Source: CAYXVF01 sp964468125 (GTDB taxonomy: Bacteria > Myxococcota > XYA12-FULL-58-9 > CAYXVF01). Taken from it: a stretch of 64,000 bases of DNA. Location: the NCBI GenBank assembly GCA_964468125.1, contig CAYXVF010000005.1, positions 38,594 through 102,593 on the forward strand, written 5' to 3'. The first letter of the stretch is position 1. Each line of letters begins with the position of its first letter. Below are positions 25,407-34,282 of the stretch, piece after piece. The position numbers and the translations under genes were made by a program. The notes below the pieces were generated by a model. That model did no database searches and was not told where the DNA came from. It worked only from the letters and a program-made list of their open reading frames with translations.

Positions 25407-27038
25407 CTAGCTCTCTAGACGCCTGCGCACCACCTCGACCGCTTCGGCGGCGGGAATGCGCTGCTGCTCCATCGTATCCCGATCGCGAATCGTGACGGTC
25501 CCGTCGTCTTTGGTCTGACCGTCGACGGTGATGCTGTAGGGAGTTCCCGCCTCGTCGTGGCGGCGGTAGCGCTTTCCGATCGCGTGCTGCTCATCGTAGC
25601 GGGCGTTGATCCCCGCTTTGAAGAACTGACTCACGACGTCGCGGGCGATCTCCGGCATTCCTTCTTTCTTCACCAGAGGTAGCACGGCGGCCTTGATGGG
25701 CGCGAGTCGCGGATGGAGCTTCAAGACGGTCCGGGTCGATTCGTTGCCCTTCGCATCCGGAACCGTTTCCTCGCGGTAGGCGTCGAGCAAGTAGACGAGC
25801 ACACCGCGGGTAGCGCCGGCCGCGGGCTCCACCACATAGGGCAGGTAGCGCCAGCCATTCTTGCCGGTCTCCGGGTCTTCCTTGTGCTGGTCGAAGTAGC
25901 TGAGCTTGGTCCCTGAGTGTTCTTGATGCTTCGACAGGTCGTAGTTGGTGCGGCTCGCGACACCTTCGAGCTCGTCCCAACCCCAAGGGTAATCGTACTC
26001 GATGTCGTAGGTCTTGTCGGCGTAGTGGGCGAGCTCGTCCTTTTCGTGCTCGCGGGTTCGGAATTTGTCCGGCTCGTTCGCGTAGCTCTTCCACCACTCG
26101 AGGCGCTCCTTGCGCCAGAATTCGAGCCATTCGAGTTGCGTCCCGGGCTCCACAAAGAACTCGAGCTCCATCTGCTCGAACTCGACGCTGCGAAAGATGA
26201 AATGCTCGACGGTGATTTCGTTGCGAAAGCTCTTGCCCATCTGAGCGATCCCAAAGGGCACCTTCATCGACATGGTCTGCTGCACGTTGTTGAACTGCAC
26301 GAACATCGCCTGCGCGGTCTCGGGCCGGAGATAAACCGCCGACTCCTTGACGATGGCGTCGATTCCCTCGCGCAGCTCTTTCGCGCTCTTGCCGTCGGCG
26401 TCCGCGGCGAATCGGGCGATCCGGTCGAGTGCATCCACCGCGCCCATCTGCGAGCGAAACATCAGGTTGAACTGGCGCTCGTCCGAAAGAAAGGGACTCC
26501 CCAAGAGTGGGCTGACGTAGCCGCGATAGGGGAACGTCTGGGTCGCTTCGTCTGCGCCCTCGTCGAAGAACCCGACCGTCTGCTCGTCGACGACCCGCAG
26601 CCCTTCGAGCACCTTGCCCTTCTTCCGGAGCCTGACCCCAAAGCGCTCCTCGATCGCGTCGCGATAGGTCTCCGCGAGCGCCTTGTCCGGGCAGGTGATG
26701 GGCAGCTCCGCACCCACTTCCGGGCGCGGTGCCTTGTCCGCACGAAAGCGCTCCTTGCTGATGAGATCGTCCACCAACGGATCGGAGAAGCCCGCGAGAT
26801 GCCCCGAGGCCTGCCAGACTTTCGGATGCATGATGATCGACGCGTCGATCCCCACGACGTCCTCGCGCTCGTGCACGGTTCGGCGCCACCACTCGTTCAT
26901 CAGGTTGCGCTTGAGCTCCACGCCGAGCGGGCCATAGTCGTAGGCGCTCTTCAAACCGCCATAGATCTCGCTCGACTGAAAAACGAACCCGCGCCTCTTA
27001 CACAGGCTCACGACCTTCTGCATCAGCTCGTCACTCAT
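25407..27038 (-). CDS. glyS: Glycyl-tRNA synthetase, dimeric (alpha2) type
   Basis: Charges tRNA-Gly. This is the single-chain alpha2 enzyme found in eukaryotes, archaea and some bacteria, not the GlyQ/GlyS tetramer. The 543-residue protein starts MSDELMQKVVSLCKRRGFVFQSS and contains FNNVQQTMSMKVPFGIAQ with GKSFRNEI (class II motif 2 region), and the C-terminal anticodon-binding region with GxPYSITVDGQT and a final IPAAEAVE segment. ATG 27038 agrees with the family start. The distinction from GlyQS type is clear from motif order. Confidence 0.95.
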   Translation of the reverse strand: MSDELMQKVVSLCKRRGFVFQSSEIYGGLKSAYDYGPLGVELKRNLMNEWWRRTVHEREDVVGIDASIIMHPKVWQASGHLAGFSDPLVDDLISKERFRADKAPRPEVGAELPITCPDKALAETYRDAIEERFGVRLRKKGKVLEGLRVVDEQTVGFFDEGADEATQTFPYRGYVSPLLGSPFLSDERQFNLMFRSQMGAVDALDRIARFAADADGKSAKELREGIDAIVKESAVYLRPETAQAMFVQFNNVQQTMSMKVPFGIAQMGKSFRNEITVEHFIFRSVEFEQMELEFFVEPGTQLEWLEFWRKERLEWWKSYANEPDKFRTREHEKDELAHYADKTYDIEYDYPWGWDELEGVASRTNYDLSKHQEHSGTKLSYFDQHKEDPETGKNGWRYLPYVVEPAAGATRGVLVYLLDAYREETVPDAKGNESTRTVLKLHPRLAPIKAAVLPLVKKEGMPEIARDVVSQFFKAGINARYDEQHAIGKRYRRHDEAGTPYSITVDGQTKDDGTVTIRDRDTMEQQRIPAAEAVEVVRRRLES

Positions 27039-27139
27039 GGCTGCCGTCACTGGCACAGAAGAAAAATGGATACAAACCAAATTCGGAGCGCTGGCGAACG
27101 GCCTGACAGAGGTCAAGGGCACGCAACCCCTGCGTTTCC

Positions 27140-27514
27140 GTGACCGATAAACCGATCATGAGCGACGTTTGGTTCAGAGCGATCGGCTTCGACAAGACCC
27201 GGCAAGACCTGTGGGCCCGCTTCTCGCCGGGGGAATCATACCTCGGGCCAGAGGACATCGAGGTCGAGGTCCGGGTGAACCGCGATCCGGGCAGCCGCGG
27301 CCCCCAGAGCCGAGATTATGTGATCCGGCAGGACTGTCAGGTCGAGGTGCGGAGCCCGCGCGGAGAGATTCTCGATGTGGTCACCGGCGCTGAGCGGCTC
27401 AAGGTGATCAACGCGATCTCGGTCACGCTGCTCAATTCCCAAAACGAGGTAAACACAACCACCGCGGCGCGCCTCCGCGAGGCGGTCCACAAGGTCAGCT
27501 CTTGCGCCCGCTGA
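27140..27514 (+). CDS. Hypothetical protein, 124 residues
   Basis: Not recognised. A soluble, charged protein with alternating short hydrophobic strands (VEVRVNRD, DYVIRQDCQVEV, LKVINAISVTLLN) suggesting a beta-rich fold and a C-terminal helix with Cys near the end. The start could be GTG 27140 or ATG 27158; neither has a convincing Shine-Dalgarno sequence. It is divergent from glyS and nearly touches the 3' end of the next, convergent gene. Good GC bias at third positions supports coding. Confidence 0.6.
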   Translation: MTDKPIMSDVWFRAIGFDKTRQDLWARFSPGESYLGPEDIEVEVRVNRDPGSRGPQSRDYVIRQDCQVEVRSPRGEILDVVTGAERLKVINAISVTLLNSQNEVNTTTAARLREAVHKVSSCAR

Positions 27515-27517
27515 GCG

Positions 27518-28258
27518 TCAACGCAGGCGCCGGTACTGAATCGTCCCCATCGATTCCGACGACAAGGTGAGCAAACCTCCCTCGAGACGCCAGTCAAAGG
27601 CCTCCTGTGCACCGCCTGGCAGCTGAGTGACGAGGACGCTGCCATTCAAGCTGAACGTCCCCTGCACGTCTCCGAGAGCGAGGGAGCCGTCTCGCGCGAG
27701 GCTCAGGATCACCGTCGGATCGTCGATCATCGCCCATTTGCCGATCAGCGGCGATTTGATCGCGTCTGCCTGCTTGCCCTGTATCGGTTTGAAGGTCTCC
27801 GCCAGACGCGCAAAATCGCGACTGAAGCTCCCGAACTCTTCGCTGAGCGTTTCCACGTGGAGCACGTAGGCAAAACCCCGGCCCACGGTCATCCACTCCT
27901 CGACGGTCTTCTTTATCCCCTTTTCCGCGTCGAGGACGACCTCATACTTGTGGCGGTGGGCCTTGAAGCCCCCGAGTACGGCTGCGCCCTCCTCGATACG
28001 TCGATAGCCGTCTTGTTTTTTCGCCGCGGCCACGCGCTCCTTCAGGAGCTCGCGCAAACCGATCCCCCTTGGTGCCCGAAAGGTGAAGATCGCGGCCTGG
28101 GCGGGCACTCCGCCGTGAATCCGCCGAAATGCCGAGCTGCCTTGCGAGGAGATCTCGGGGACGAATTGCCAATCCCGCGGCAGATCGACCTGGTAGCGAT
28201 GGTTGACGTCTTCAAAAGGGGCGGCGACCGCGAAGAGCGCAAGGGTGACGGCGAACAT
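27518..28258 (-). CDS. Secreted protein with PsbP-like domain, unknown function
   Basis: A 246-residue protein with a short signal peptide (residues 1-13, AVAAP) and a domain starting NHRYQVDLPRDWQF, the pattern of bacterial PsbP-like/DUF1795 proteins. Residues about 165-246 (GKWAMIDDPTVILSLARDGSLALGD and a final GTIQYRRL) look like a small beta-barrel that reads a Gly-Lys-Trp lipocalin-type strand. The function is unknown. It sits downstream of the glycosyltransferase pair with a 51-base gap. Confidence 0.7.
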   Translation of the reverse strand: MFAVTLALFAVAAPFEDVNHRYQVDLPRDWQFVPEISSQGSSAFRRIHGGVPAQAAIFTFRAPRGIGLRELLKERVAAAKKQDGYRRIEEGAAVLGGFKAHRHKYEVVLDAEKGIKKTVEEWMTVGRGFAYVLHVETLSEEFGSFSRDFARLAETFKPIQGKQADAIKSPLIGKWAMIDDPTVILSLARDGSLALGDVQGTFSLNGSVLVTQLPGGAQEAFDWRLEGGLLTLSSESMGTIQYRRLR

Positions 28259-28309
28259 GTCTCACCTTAACGGATGGGCTCGCGACGGGCTATGCCCCGC
28301 ATCTCAACG

Positions 28310-30166
28310 CTACTGCGCGGCTCGGACGACCTCGAGCTGGGACGGCTCCTCAGCGCTCGCGATCCGCAGGTACTGGAGCAGGTGATTGGGTACGGAGTGC
28401 GCACCCGCGAACGCTCCCAGTGTCTCCCTATTGGCTTCAGCGGCCTGCGCATAAGCGGCCGGGTCCTCTCGACGCATGCGCAAGAGTTGCCCCATCGAGC
28501 GGGCGAGCCGTTGCTCGATCTCTTTCGCCTCGCCCGAAGGCGTCGGGTTCGAAGCCGAACGAGGGTCCGAGAATGTGTAGTGGCCGTCTGGATCCGGCAC
28601 TCCCAAGTCCCTCAACTCGACGGTCCAAGGCCCGAGCGACTCGACATCGGCCATGCGTTTGATCGCCGTCGTGCTCAACACTGGACACTGGGTGACAACG
28701 GCCTCGTCCACCATCAAGTTGTAGCCTTCGGCGAAGGACATGAACACCGCCGGCAGCGGCGCATGACCACCGCCATCTGCGTGCCCGGCTGCGAGTTGGT
28801 AGAAGCGGCGAACGTCGTTGTAGCCGGTCACGATGAAGACGCGATCGCGCACGTCCTCCGGCAGGCTGTGATGCAGTCGCATCAGCTGATCGAAGTAGCG
28901 GTCTTTGATCGGATCGCCCGAGGGCTTCGGGCCGAAGACCACGAGATTGGCCTCCGGGTCCTCCTTCGCCGCCACCGCAAAGGCGCGCATGACCATCGCC
29001 ATGCCCTTCTGCGGCACGAACCGGCCACCGGTGACGAAGGTGTTCTTGCGAGGCAGTTTGATCCCGTGATCGCGCTCGACTTCCCGGAGGTGTTCTTCGA
29101 GCTCGCTCGCAGTCAGGGGTGTATTGCGCGGCTCTAGGGGGTCGACACCTGGGCTCAATACGGCGAGGGGCGCAACGGCGTGCGGATCACGGACGACTGA
29201 CCCCTGCTGGAACGCGGCAACGTCGTTGCTGCCGAGCTCGCGAACAAAACGCCCGACCGCTTCGTGCCAAAAATCGACGATGGGAGCATCTCTGTTGCCG
29301 TTTTCGACCGCGTGCCTGTGCGCCAGCGTGTCGAAATGGCAACGCCACATGATGCGCGGGTCGTTCTTCGCGAGGTGGCGAGCATCCACGAATTTGGGAA
29401 TCAGTGGCGCCACCTGATGGTCTTCGAGGGAAACCAGAGCTACGCGCGGGTCGTGCGCGACGGTGCGCAGTAGCTTGTAGGTGCGTCCGGCATCGTCCAA
29501 CCACGGCCGCATCTCCGCACGCACATCGAAGCTCGGGTCCCTCATGCCGAAATGCATCGCCGTGTAGAGCTCGCGCGGGATGCTCGCCGTATCGGCGTGA
29601 GTTGCGTGGAGGCGATGCCATTCGAGGTTGAGGCCCAAGAGCGCCGCGAGCCGGCCTTGCGCCGTGACGAGACTGCTGACTCCGCCCCCGCCCCAAGGAT
29701 TGTTGCTCACGAAGACGATCCGGTCACGCCCGGTTTTCTTTAAACGTTGAGCGTGCTCGGCAAGCTCCTGAAACGTCGCGCGTGCGGTCGCTGGATCGGT
29801 GAGTTTCGCCAGGCTGTGTTCGTAGTCCTCGAGCGTCGTCTTCGCGCCCGGGAGCGCCGAGAAATCGAAGGCGATCGCCTTTCGGACGAGCTCCGGGTGT
29901 ACGTCGGAGATGCGAAGAAGCTCGTGGATCGCATTCTCGTCGCCTGACACGCAGGCTTGCCCGGCTATCTCCGCCACCTCTTTCGCGGTGGGCACGACGA
30001 GATTGTGGCCCCTGGACAGGACGGCCCGCCGCCCTTCAGCGATCGGCTCCCGATGAGCGCGCTTCTCGCCTCGTCCTTGCACGAGCGGTGACGGTGCGGA
30101 GCTATCGGCGAGAACACCAGGCGCTCTGCTCCCGGGCGTCAAATTCGTCAGTGGGTTTGTCACCAT
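28310..30166 (-). CDS. TreT-like GT4 glycosyltransferase
   Basis: A 618-residue glycosyltransferase of the GT-B fold. Residues about 150-590 match trehalose synthase (TreT)/trehalose phosphorylase type enzymes: the donor-domain entry VSNNPWGGGGVSSLV, the acceptor-side WRCHFD (TreT has WRCHID), SPGVDPLEPRN (TreT has the IDPLSPKN type) and a later FVPQKGMAMVMRAF and SFAEGYNLMVDEA with the donor-binding glutamate. TreT uses NDP-glucose and glucose to make trehalose; the acceptor here is unknown. It starts inside the stop of a HAD phosphatase gene (7-base overlap). Confidence 0.83.
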   Translation of the reverse strand: MVTNPLTNLTPGSRAPGVLADSSAPSPLVQGRGEKRAHREPIAEGRRAVLSRGHNLVVPTAKEVAEIAGQACVSGDENAIHELLRISDVHPELVRKAIAFDFSALPGAKTTLEDYEHSLAKLTDPATARATFQELAEHAQRLKKTGRDRIVFVSNNPWGGGGVSSLVTAQGRLAALLGLNLEWHRLHATHADTASIPRELYTAMHFGMRDPSFDVRAEMRPWLDDAGRTYKLLRTVAHDPRVALVSLEDHQVAPLIPKFVDARHLAKNDPRIMWRCHFDTLAHRHAVENGNRDAPIVDFWHEAVGRFVRELGSNDVAAFQQGSVVRDPHAVAPLAVLSPGVDPLEPRNTPLTASELEEHLREVERDHGIKLPRKNTFVTGGRFVPQKGMAMVMRAFAVAAKEDPEANLVVFGPKPSGDPIKDRYFDQLMRLHHSLPEDVRDRVFIVTGYNDVRRFYQLAAGHADGGGHAPLPAVFMSFAEGYNLMVDEAVVTQCPVLSTTAIKRMADVESLGPWTVELRDLGVPDPDGHYTFSDPRSASNPTPSGEAKEIEQRLARSMGQLLRMRREDPAAYAQAAEANRETLGAFAGAHSVPNHLLQYLRIASAEEPSQLEVVRAAQ

Positions 30167-31368
30167 TCAATCCCCTTCATCAGAGCGAGAACCAACGCGT
30201 CCGGATGACTCGCGAACTTCGCATGGCTCACGCGCTCGCGAACTCTCTGGCGCAGGGCGGGGTCTTCCGTGACGAAAACGACGCGAACGTCGCGGCCCTG
30301 GCCGAGCTCTCTTGCGGCGTCGATCAGCGCGAGATCCGAGGCCGTATCGCCGAGCACGAGTAACGGCGCATAGACACCGGGAACGATGAGTGGCTGGTGC
30401 TGATGAATCGTGTGGACGCCATCGGCCTTGTTGAATGCGCCGCTCCCACCGCGCAGAACGACCTCGATGTCGTAGTGGGTCTGATGGACTTCGAGCGCAT
30501 TGGCGTGGTCGTGCCGGCCAACGGAGTCTCGCACCAAGGAGACGATGCGCTGACTCGTCTCGGGGGACAGTGAACCGTTGATATCCTGATAGGCGACGGT
30601 GAGCTCTCCGTGTTTTTTCTGAAACCCGGATCCAACGTTCAGCAGGCCGGCGATTTCCGAATCCACGGCAACGGCTCGTTCCACGTCGCGTGCCACCGCA
30701 TCGAGCAGACGCGACGCCGCGGGCAGCTCGTTGCGCACGACGTCTCCGTTCGCCACCATGAATTCGCGCCCTTTGCTCCCCGCGAGTCGCATCGTTGGCC
30801 CCAGGGTCAGCTTCATCATGTCGTCGAGGGGACCGGCGCTCAGGATGTAGGCGGTGTCAGAGCGCTCGTTGAGCGCTGCCAAACCGAGCGAGCTCACGAT
30901 CGATTCGACGGTCCGCCGATACTGGCCGGCGTACGGAACCACCGTCCCGTCGCGGTCGGCGAGGCTCAGGGCGAATCGCTCGGGCAGATAGCCCTCGAGG
31001 GCGTTGACCTCGTTCCCGAGTCCCGTGGCGTCGATGATCCGCGATCGAGCTCGTGCCAACGTCTCGCCGGCGAGCACCGCATCGAGCAGCCGAATGTCGT
31101 GGTCGATCGATCGCGCTTCCGACGCGACGTTCACCGGGGTTGAGCCGAGGTACAGGTTGCCCTCGCTATCGGCGTGCTTGAGCAAAGCGGAAGTTGCCCG
31201 AAGAGCAGCCAGGTCGCGCCCCTGAACCGGCTGTCTCGCGAGAAGGGCCTGAAAGGCGAGCTTGCGCGGCGCGTGGGTCTTCTGGACGGCCTCCTGCAGC
31301 TCCGAAAGCGTTCCGAGCCGAGGAGAGGCGGCGATGGAACTCGTCTCGTCGATCTTGCCCCGATGCAT
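30160..31368 (-). CDS. HAD-superfamily phosphatase (trehalose-phosphatase-like)
   Basis: A 402-residue protein with a HAD core: motif I ADRDGTVVP (D-x-D-G-T type) in the middle of the protein, a conserved lysine in the AGSKGREF region, and motif IV LVLGDTASDLALI. The order and spacing recall trehalose-6-phosphate or mannosyl/glucosyl-phosphoglycerate phosphatases. The first 150 residues are unlike any family I recognise. Start ATG 31368 is preferred; a start at 31470 would add 34 residues of poor quality. It overlaps the TreT-like gene, suggesting a two-step glycoside pathway. Confidence 0.72.
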   Translation of the reverse strand: MHRGKIDETSSIAASPRLGTLSELQEAVQKTHAPRKLAFQALLARQPVQGRDLAALRATSALLKHADSEGNLYLGSTPVNVASEARSIDHDIRLLDAVLAGETLARARSRIIDATGLGNEVNALEGYLPERFALSLADRDGTVVPYAGQYRRTVESIVSSLGLAALNERSDTAYILSAGPLDDMMKLTLGPTMRLAGSKGREFMVANGDVVRNELPAASRLLDAVARDVERAVAVDSEIAGLLNVGSGFQKKHGELTVAYQDINGSLSPETSQRIVSLVRDSVGRHDHANALEVHQTHYDIEVVLRGGSGAFNKADGVHTIHQHQPLIVPGVYAPLLVLGDTASDLALIDAARELGQGRDVRVVFVTEDPALRQRVRERVSHAKFASHPDALVLALMKGIEW

Positions 31369-31682
31369 CTCAAATCCTCGTAACGGGCCGCGTGTCCGAA
31401 CGTTCTGCTGCCCCTCCTCGCGAGGCGCGGGCGCACCCTCTCCCGTACGCAATGTTTTGTGCAGCTCCATGCGAGGCCCCTCGCGCGCGACAGACAGCCC
31501 ACGATCGTCATCGCGGTTATCGACGGAGGCGCTCGAGGTGTTGCGCGCATCTCATCTGGAGAGGTCCGAAAAGCACCAACCGGCCGTACTTCACTGCCGG
31601 TTCCGAACGCACGCCGAGGCGAAACCAATTGGGCATGGGTGTTGCGCGATTCACCGCGGGGTCTGTCGAGACTGCGCGGCGC
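31369..31682. other. Intergenic region of 314 bases upstream of the HAD/TreT pair
   Basis: No convincing gene is seen on either strand. It must hold the promoter of the HAD-TreT pair and the end of the yicC transcript. A 7-base inverted repeat lies at 31578-31602 (see separate entry). If the HAD protein starts at 31470, the gap shrinks to 212 bases. Confidence 0.6.
31578..31602 (-). terminator. Possible weak terminator after yicC
   Basis: Inverted repeat AACCGGC / GCCGGTT (31578-31584 and 31596-31602) with an 11-base loop, about 80 bases after the yicC stop. On the minus strand it is followed by GGTGCTTTT, a poor U-tract. It may be a terminator or an operator; low confidence. Confidence 0.25.
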
Positions 31683-32543
31683 TCATTCGACGTTTGCCGC
31701 CTGCTCCTTGAAGCGGTCGACGAGGGCCTTCATTTCGATCACCGACCGCCCGAGCGCTACATCCGAGCTCTTCGAGCCGATGGTGTTGACCTCACGGTGG
31801 AGCTCCTGCCCGAGGAAATCGAGAGTGCGCCCTGCTGCGTCACCGGACTTCAAGAGCCCATCGATCTGGTCGAGGTGGCTGACGATCCGCTCCACCTCTT
31901 CCGTCACGTCACTGCGGCTGGCGTAGACGGCGACCTCGCGGGCGAGCGTGGCATCATCGAGCTCGGCCCCGCTCCCCTCGAGCATCGCATCGATCCGTTC
32001 TTTGAGCTTGTTACGGTATTCCTCGACAACCGCCGGTGCCCGTTCGAGCACCTTGTGCCGCTCGGCGGCGATGCCCTCGCAGAGTTGGCGCAGATGGGAC
32101 TCGAGTGCCCGCCCTTCTTGCTCTCGCATCTCCACGAGCGCGTCGACTGCTTCGGTGCAAGCGGAACGCACGCCGGCGATTTGTTCCGCGCTGAGCTCGC
32201 TCCGAGCGCTGCCGAGCACGCCTGGCAATGTTGGAATCCCGTCTTTCGATAGCCCCAAACGATCGAAGACGGCCTGATAGGCGCGCACGACGTCTTCATT
32301 CACCGATACCAGGGCCTCCGGATCCGTTCGCTCGATTCGAACGCTCAGCGTCACCGTGCCCCGTTGAAGTCGCTCCTTGAGAAGCTTTTCGAAGGTCGGC
32401 TCCTCGGCGCGCAGAACGTCTGGCAACTTGGTGTTGATTTTCAGATAGCGTCCGTTCACCGACCGGCACTCGACGGAGATGCGCAAACCCGCGGTCTCTT
32501 GGGTCGCGCTCCCGAAACCGGTCATGCTTCGTAACGTGCTCAT
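31683..32543 (-). CDS. yicC: YicC-family protein (endoribonuclease family)
   Basis: A 286-residue member of the YicC family, reported in E. coli and Bacillus to cleave RNA. The N-terminus MSTLRSMTGFG, the SVNGRYLKINTKLPD segment, the coiled-coil middle and the C-terminal HLDQIDGLL...GRTLDFLGQELHREVNTIGSKS block are all typical; the last block carries the conserved His/Glu residues. The ATG overlaps the stop of the globin gene by four bases (ATGA). Confidence 0.94.
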   Translation of the reverse strand: MSTLRSMTGFGSATQETAGLRISVECRSVNGRYLKINTKLPDVLRAEEPTFEKLLKERLQRGTVTLSVRIERTDPEALVSVNEDVVRAYQAVFDRLGLSKDGIPTLPGVLGSARSELSAEQIAGVRSACTEAVDALVEMREQEGRALESHLRQLCEGIAAERHKVLERAPAVVEEYRNKLKERIDAMLEGSGAELDDATLAREVAVYASRSDVTEEVERIVSHLDQIDGLLKSGDAAGRTLDFLGQELHREVNTIGSKSSDVALGRSVIEMKALVDRFKEQAANVE

Positions 32544-32938
32544 GATTCACGTACCGGCAGCGCACCTTTGCAGACCCCGCGTGGGTCACCGGTGATCACC
32601 GTGCGAAGCGACTCGACGTGGCCGACCCACCGATCGCGAATGTCCCCATCGACGCCGCGCTCGTCGAGAACCTGCCGCAGAATTTGCGTTCGTCGATCGA
32701 ACTGGCCGCCCATGATTCGGTGGGGCGCGTGGGCCTCGCCAAGGGGACGGCCGCCGTAGTCGACCCCGGCCCCGAGATGCTCCGCCGCGTGCTCGTACTC
32801 AAAGCGCTTCACGCGCTTGCGCTTGGCGTTTCGGAAATGAAAGCCGATCATGACGTCGTCAAACACGCGATCCACGAAGGTATCGATGATCTGCCGCAGT
32901 TGCTCCTCGCCACCGAGTCGCTCAAAGTCGCTGCTCAT
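32540..32938 (-). CDS. Truncated haemoglobin
   Basis: A 132-residue 2-on-2 globin. The start FERLGGEEQLRQIIDTFVDRVF is the A/B helix pattern, GRPLGEAHAPHRI carries the proximal histidine, and FDRRTQILRQVLDERGV the closing helix. It probably binds haem for O2, NO or redox chemistry. The exact group (I, II or III) cannot be settled; the lack of the Phe-Phe-Tyr triad and its FRNAKRKRVKR insertion are unusual. Its start codon shares bases with that of the divergent LptC gene. Confidence 0.82.
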   Translation of the reverse strand: MSSDFERLGGEEQLRQIIDTFVDRVFDDVMIGFHFRNAKRKRVKRFEYEHAAEHLGAGVDYGGRPLGEAHAPHRIMGGQFDRRTQILRQVLDERGVDGDIRDRWVGHVESLRTVITGDPRGVCKGALPVRES

Positions 32939-33488
32939 GGCGCTAACATGCCCATCGTTCGCCTCTCAGGCCAAGCACCTCGTCGCCACCGTCGGGCTTG
33001 GTCTGCTCACCTTGGCCTGCGAGGAAGCACTCCCGGTCGCCGAGGAGACGCCGCCCCGTTTCTTCGTGCTCGCGGGGGTCCACATCGATGACCGGCAGGC
33101 GGACGGCTCCACCTGGAGAGGCACCGCCAGCCGCGCGGAGGGAAGCCTCGATGAGTCGGAGCTCGAGGACATCATTCTGACCGTGACCACCGCGGAACCC
33201 TCCCGGGTTTACGAGATTCGCGCGCCACGCGGCACCATGAGCTTCGAGAGCCGGACCGGCGTGTTTCAGGACATCGTGATCACCGATGAGCAAGGGGGCG
33301 TGCTCCGGGCTGGCCGAGGTCTCTTCGACGGGAGTAGCCAAACGCTCACCACCGAGGGGCCGATGACCTTCCTGGCCGAAGGGGTGGAGATGAGCGCGCC
33401 GCGCGGTGTGATCGATCTCGAAACCGGCAAGCTCTCCGTCGAAGGACCGGTGGAGGGTCGCTACGCACCTACTCCGAAGCGACCCTGA
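32937..33488 (+). CDS. lptC: LptC-like periplasmic/lipoprotein for LPS export
   Basis: A 183-residue protein with a hydrophobic N-terminus (VATVGLGLLTLAC, a lipobox-like end) and an LptC-type beta-jellyroll: ILTVTTAEPSRVYEIRAPRGTMSFESR and later DGSSQTLTTEGPMTF with a last VDL-like strand. LptC joins the LptB2FG transporter to LptA. The ATG 32937 lies back to back with the start of the divergent globin gene (CATG). No other lpt gene is nearby. The 3' end overlaps the next convergent gene by 20 bases. Confidence 0.75.
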   Translation: MALTCPSFASQAKHLVATVGLGLLTLACEEALPVAEETPPRFFVLAGVHIDDRQADGSTWRGTASRAEGSLDESELEDIILTVTTAEPSRVYEIRAPRGTMSFESRTGVFQDIVITDEQGGVLRAGRGLFDGSSQTLTTEGPMTFLAEGVEMSAPRGVIDLETGKLSVEGPVEGRYAPTPKRP

Positions 33489-34188
33489 CCTCCCGGACCT
33501 TCAAGCCGCGGTCCTCCAATCGAACCCGGAGACGCCCGGCTTCCGCCTTGAGCAGGCGCCGCGTGTTCGCATCCAGAGCGCGAAACGTAGCGATCACGCC
33601 GTCCTCGGCGAGCTGAATCGTGCAGGCGAGGTCCTGAAACACATCGTCGTTGAAGGAGACCTCAAAAGACGCACTCCCGTCGGGGTTTTGGTGCAACAAC
33701 GCGTTGTCAGCCAGTGTCTCGAGCAGACTTTGGTCGATCGCTTCCGGTGCGGGCCTCGCAGGCGCAGACGGACGGACAGCAGGCGCCCCGAGCGGCGGAC
33801 GAGCTTCGGACTCGGGCGCGGGGGGCAGCGGGGCGTAGGTCGTGCTTGCTTCGTAGACGGCACTCGCTTCGTAGCGGGCAGCTCCGGCCTGTGTGGCATC
33901 GGGATCGAAGGCGACCGCGTCGTCGTAATGCCCCGCAGCACCCAGGAGCGTAAGAGCGAGATCATAACGACGAGGGCTGGCCGGCGGCGGTGCTTCGAAT
34001 ACCTGAGGCTGCGGCGCTGCGACGGGCTCATCCCGATCGCGCTCGCGATAGGCCCGGGTCTCCGCGAGGTACGCGGAGAACATCTCCCGCGCCCGGCGCG
34101 CGGGCTCACCATCTGGAGTGGGCAGAACGGGTCGCGCACCCAGGGGGTCGAGATGGGGGCCAGCGAATTTGTTGTTCCGGTCGGGCAT
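33469..34188 (-). CDS. FliK/HpaP-like C-terminal domain protein (orphan)
   Basis: A 239-residue protein: a polar N-terminus, a long proline/alanine-rich disordered middle (about residues 45-150), and a folded C-terminus (about 155-239) with the pattern of type III secretion or flagellar hook-length proteins (ACTIQLAEDGVIATF, LKAEAGRLRVRLEDRGLKV). No flagellar or type III gene is adjacent, so it may serve a distant system. ATG 34188 is preferred, since the upstream extension overlaps the divergent FecR gene. The family call is tentative. Confidence 0.6.
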   Translation of the reverse strand: MPDRNNKFAGPHLDPLGARPVLPTPDGEPARRAREMFSAYLAETRAYRERDRDEPVAAPQPQVFEAPPPASPRRYDLALTLLGAAGHYDDAVAFDPDATQAGAARYEASAVYEASTTYAPLPPAPESEARPPLGAPAVRPSAPARPAPEAIDQSLLETLADNALLHQNPDGSASFEVSFNDDVFQDLACTIQLAEDGVIATFRALDANTRRLLKAEAGRLRVRLEDRGLKVREVRVASE

Positions 34189-34282
34189 CCGAATCGCTTC
34201 CTGCGTCGAAGCATTGGTTGTAGCGTGTGGCGGGCGAACGCGAAAGGCGCGTTGCGAGCGAAGACGCTCGAGGAGCAAGAGT

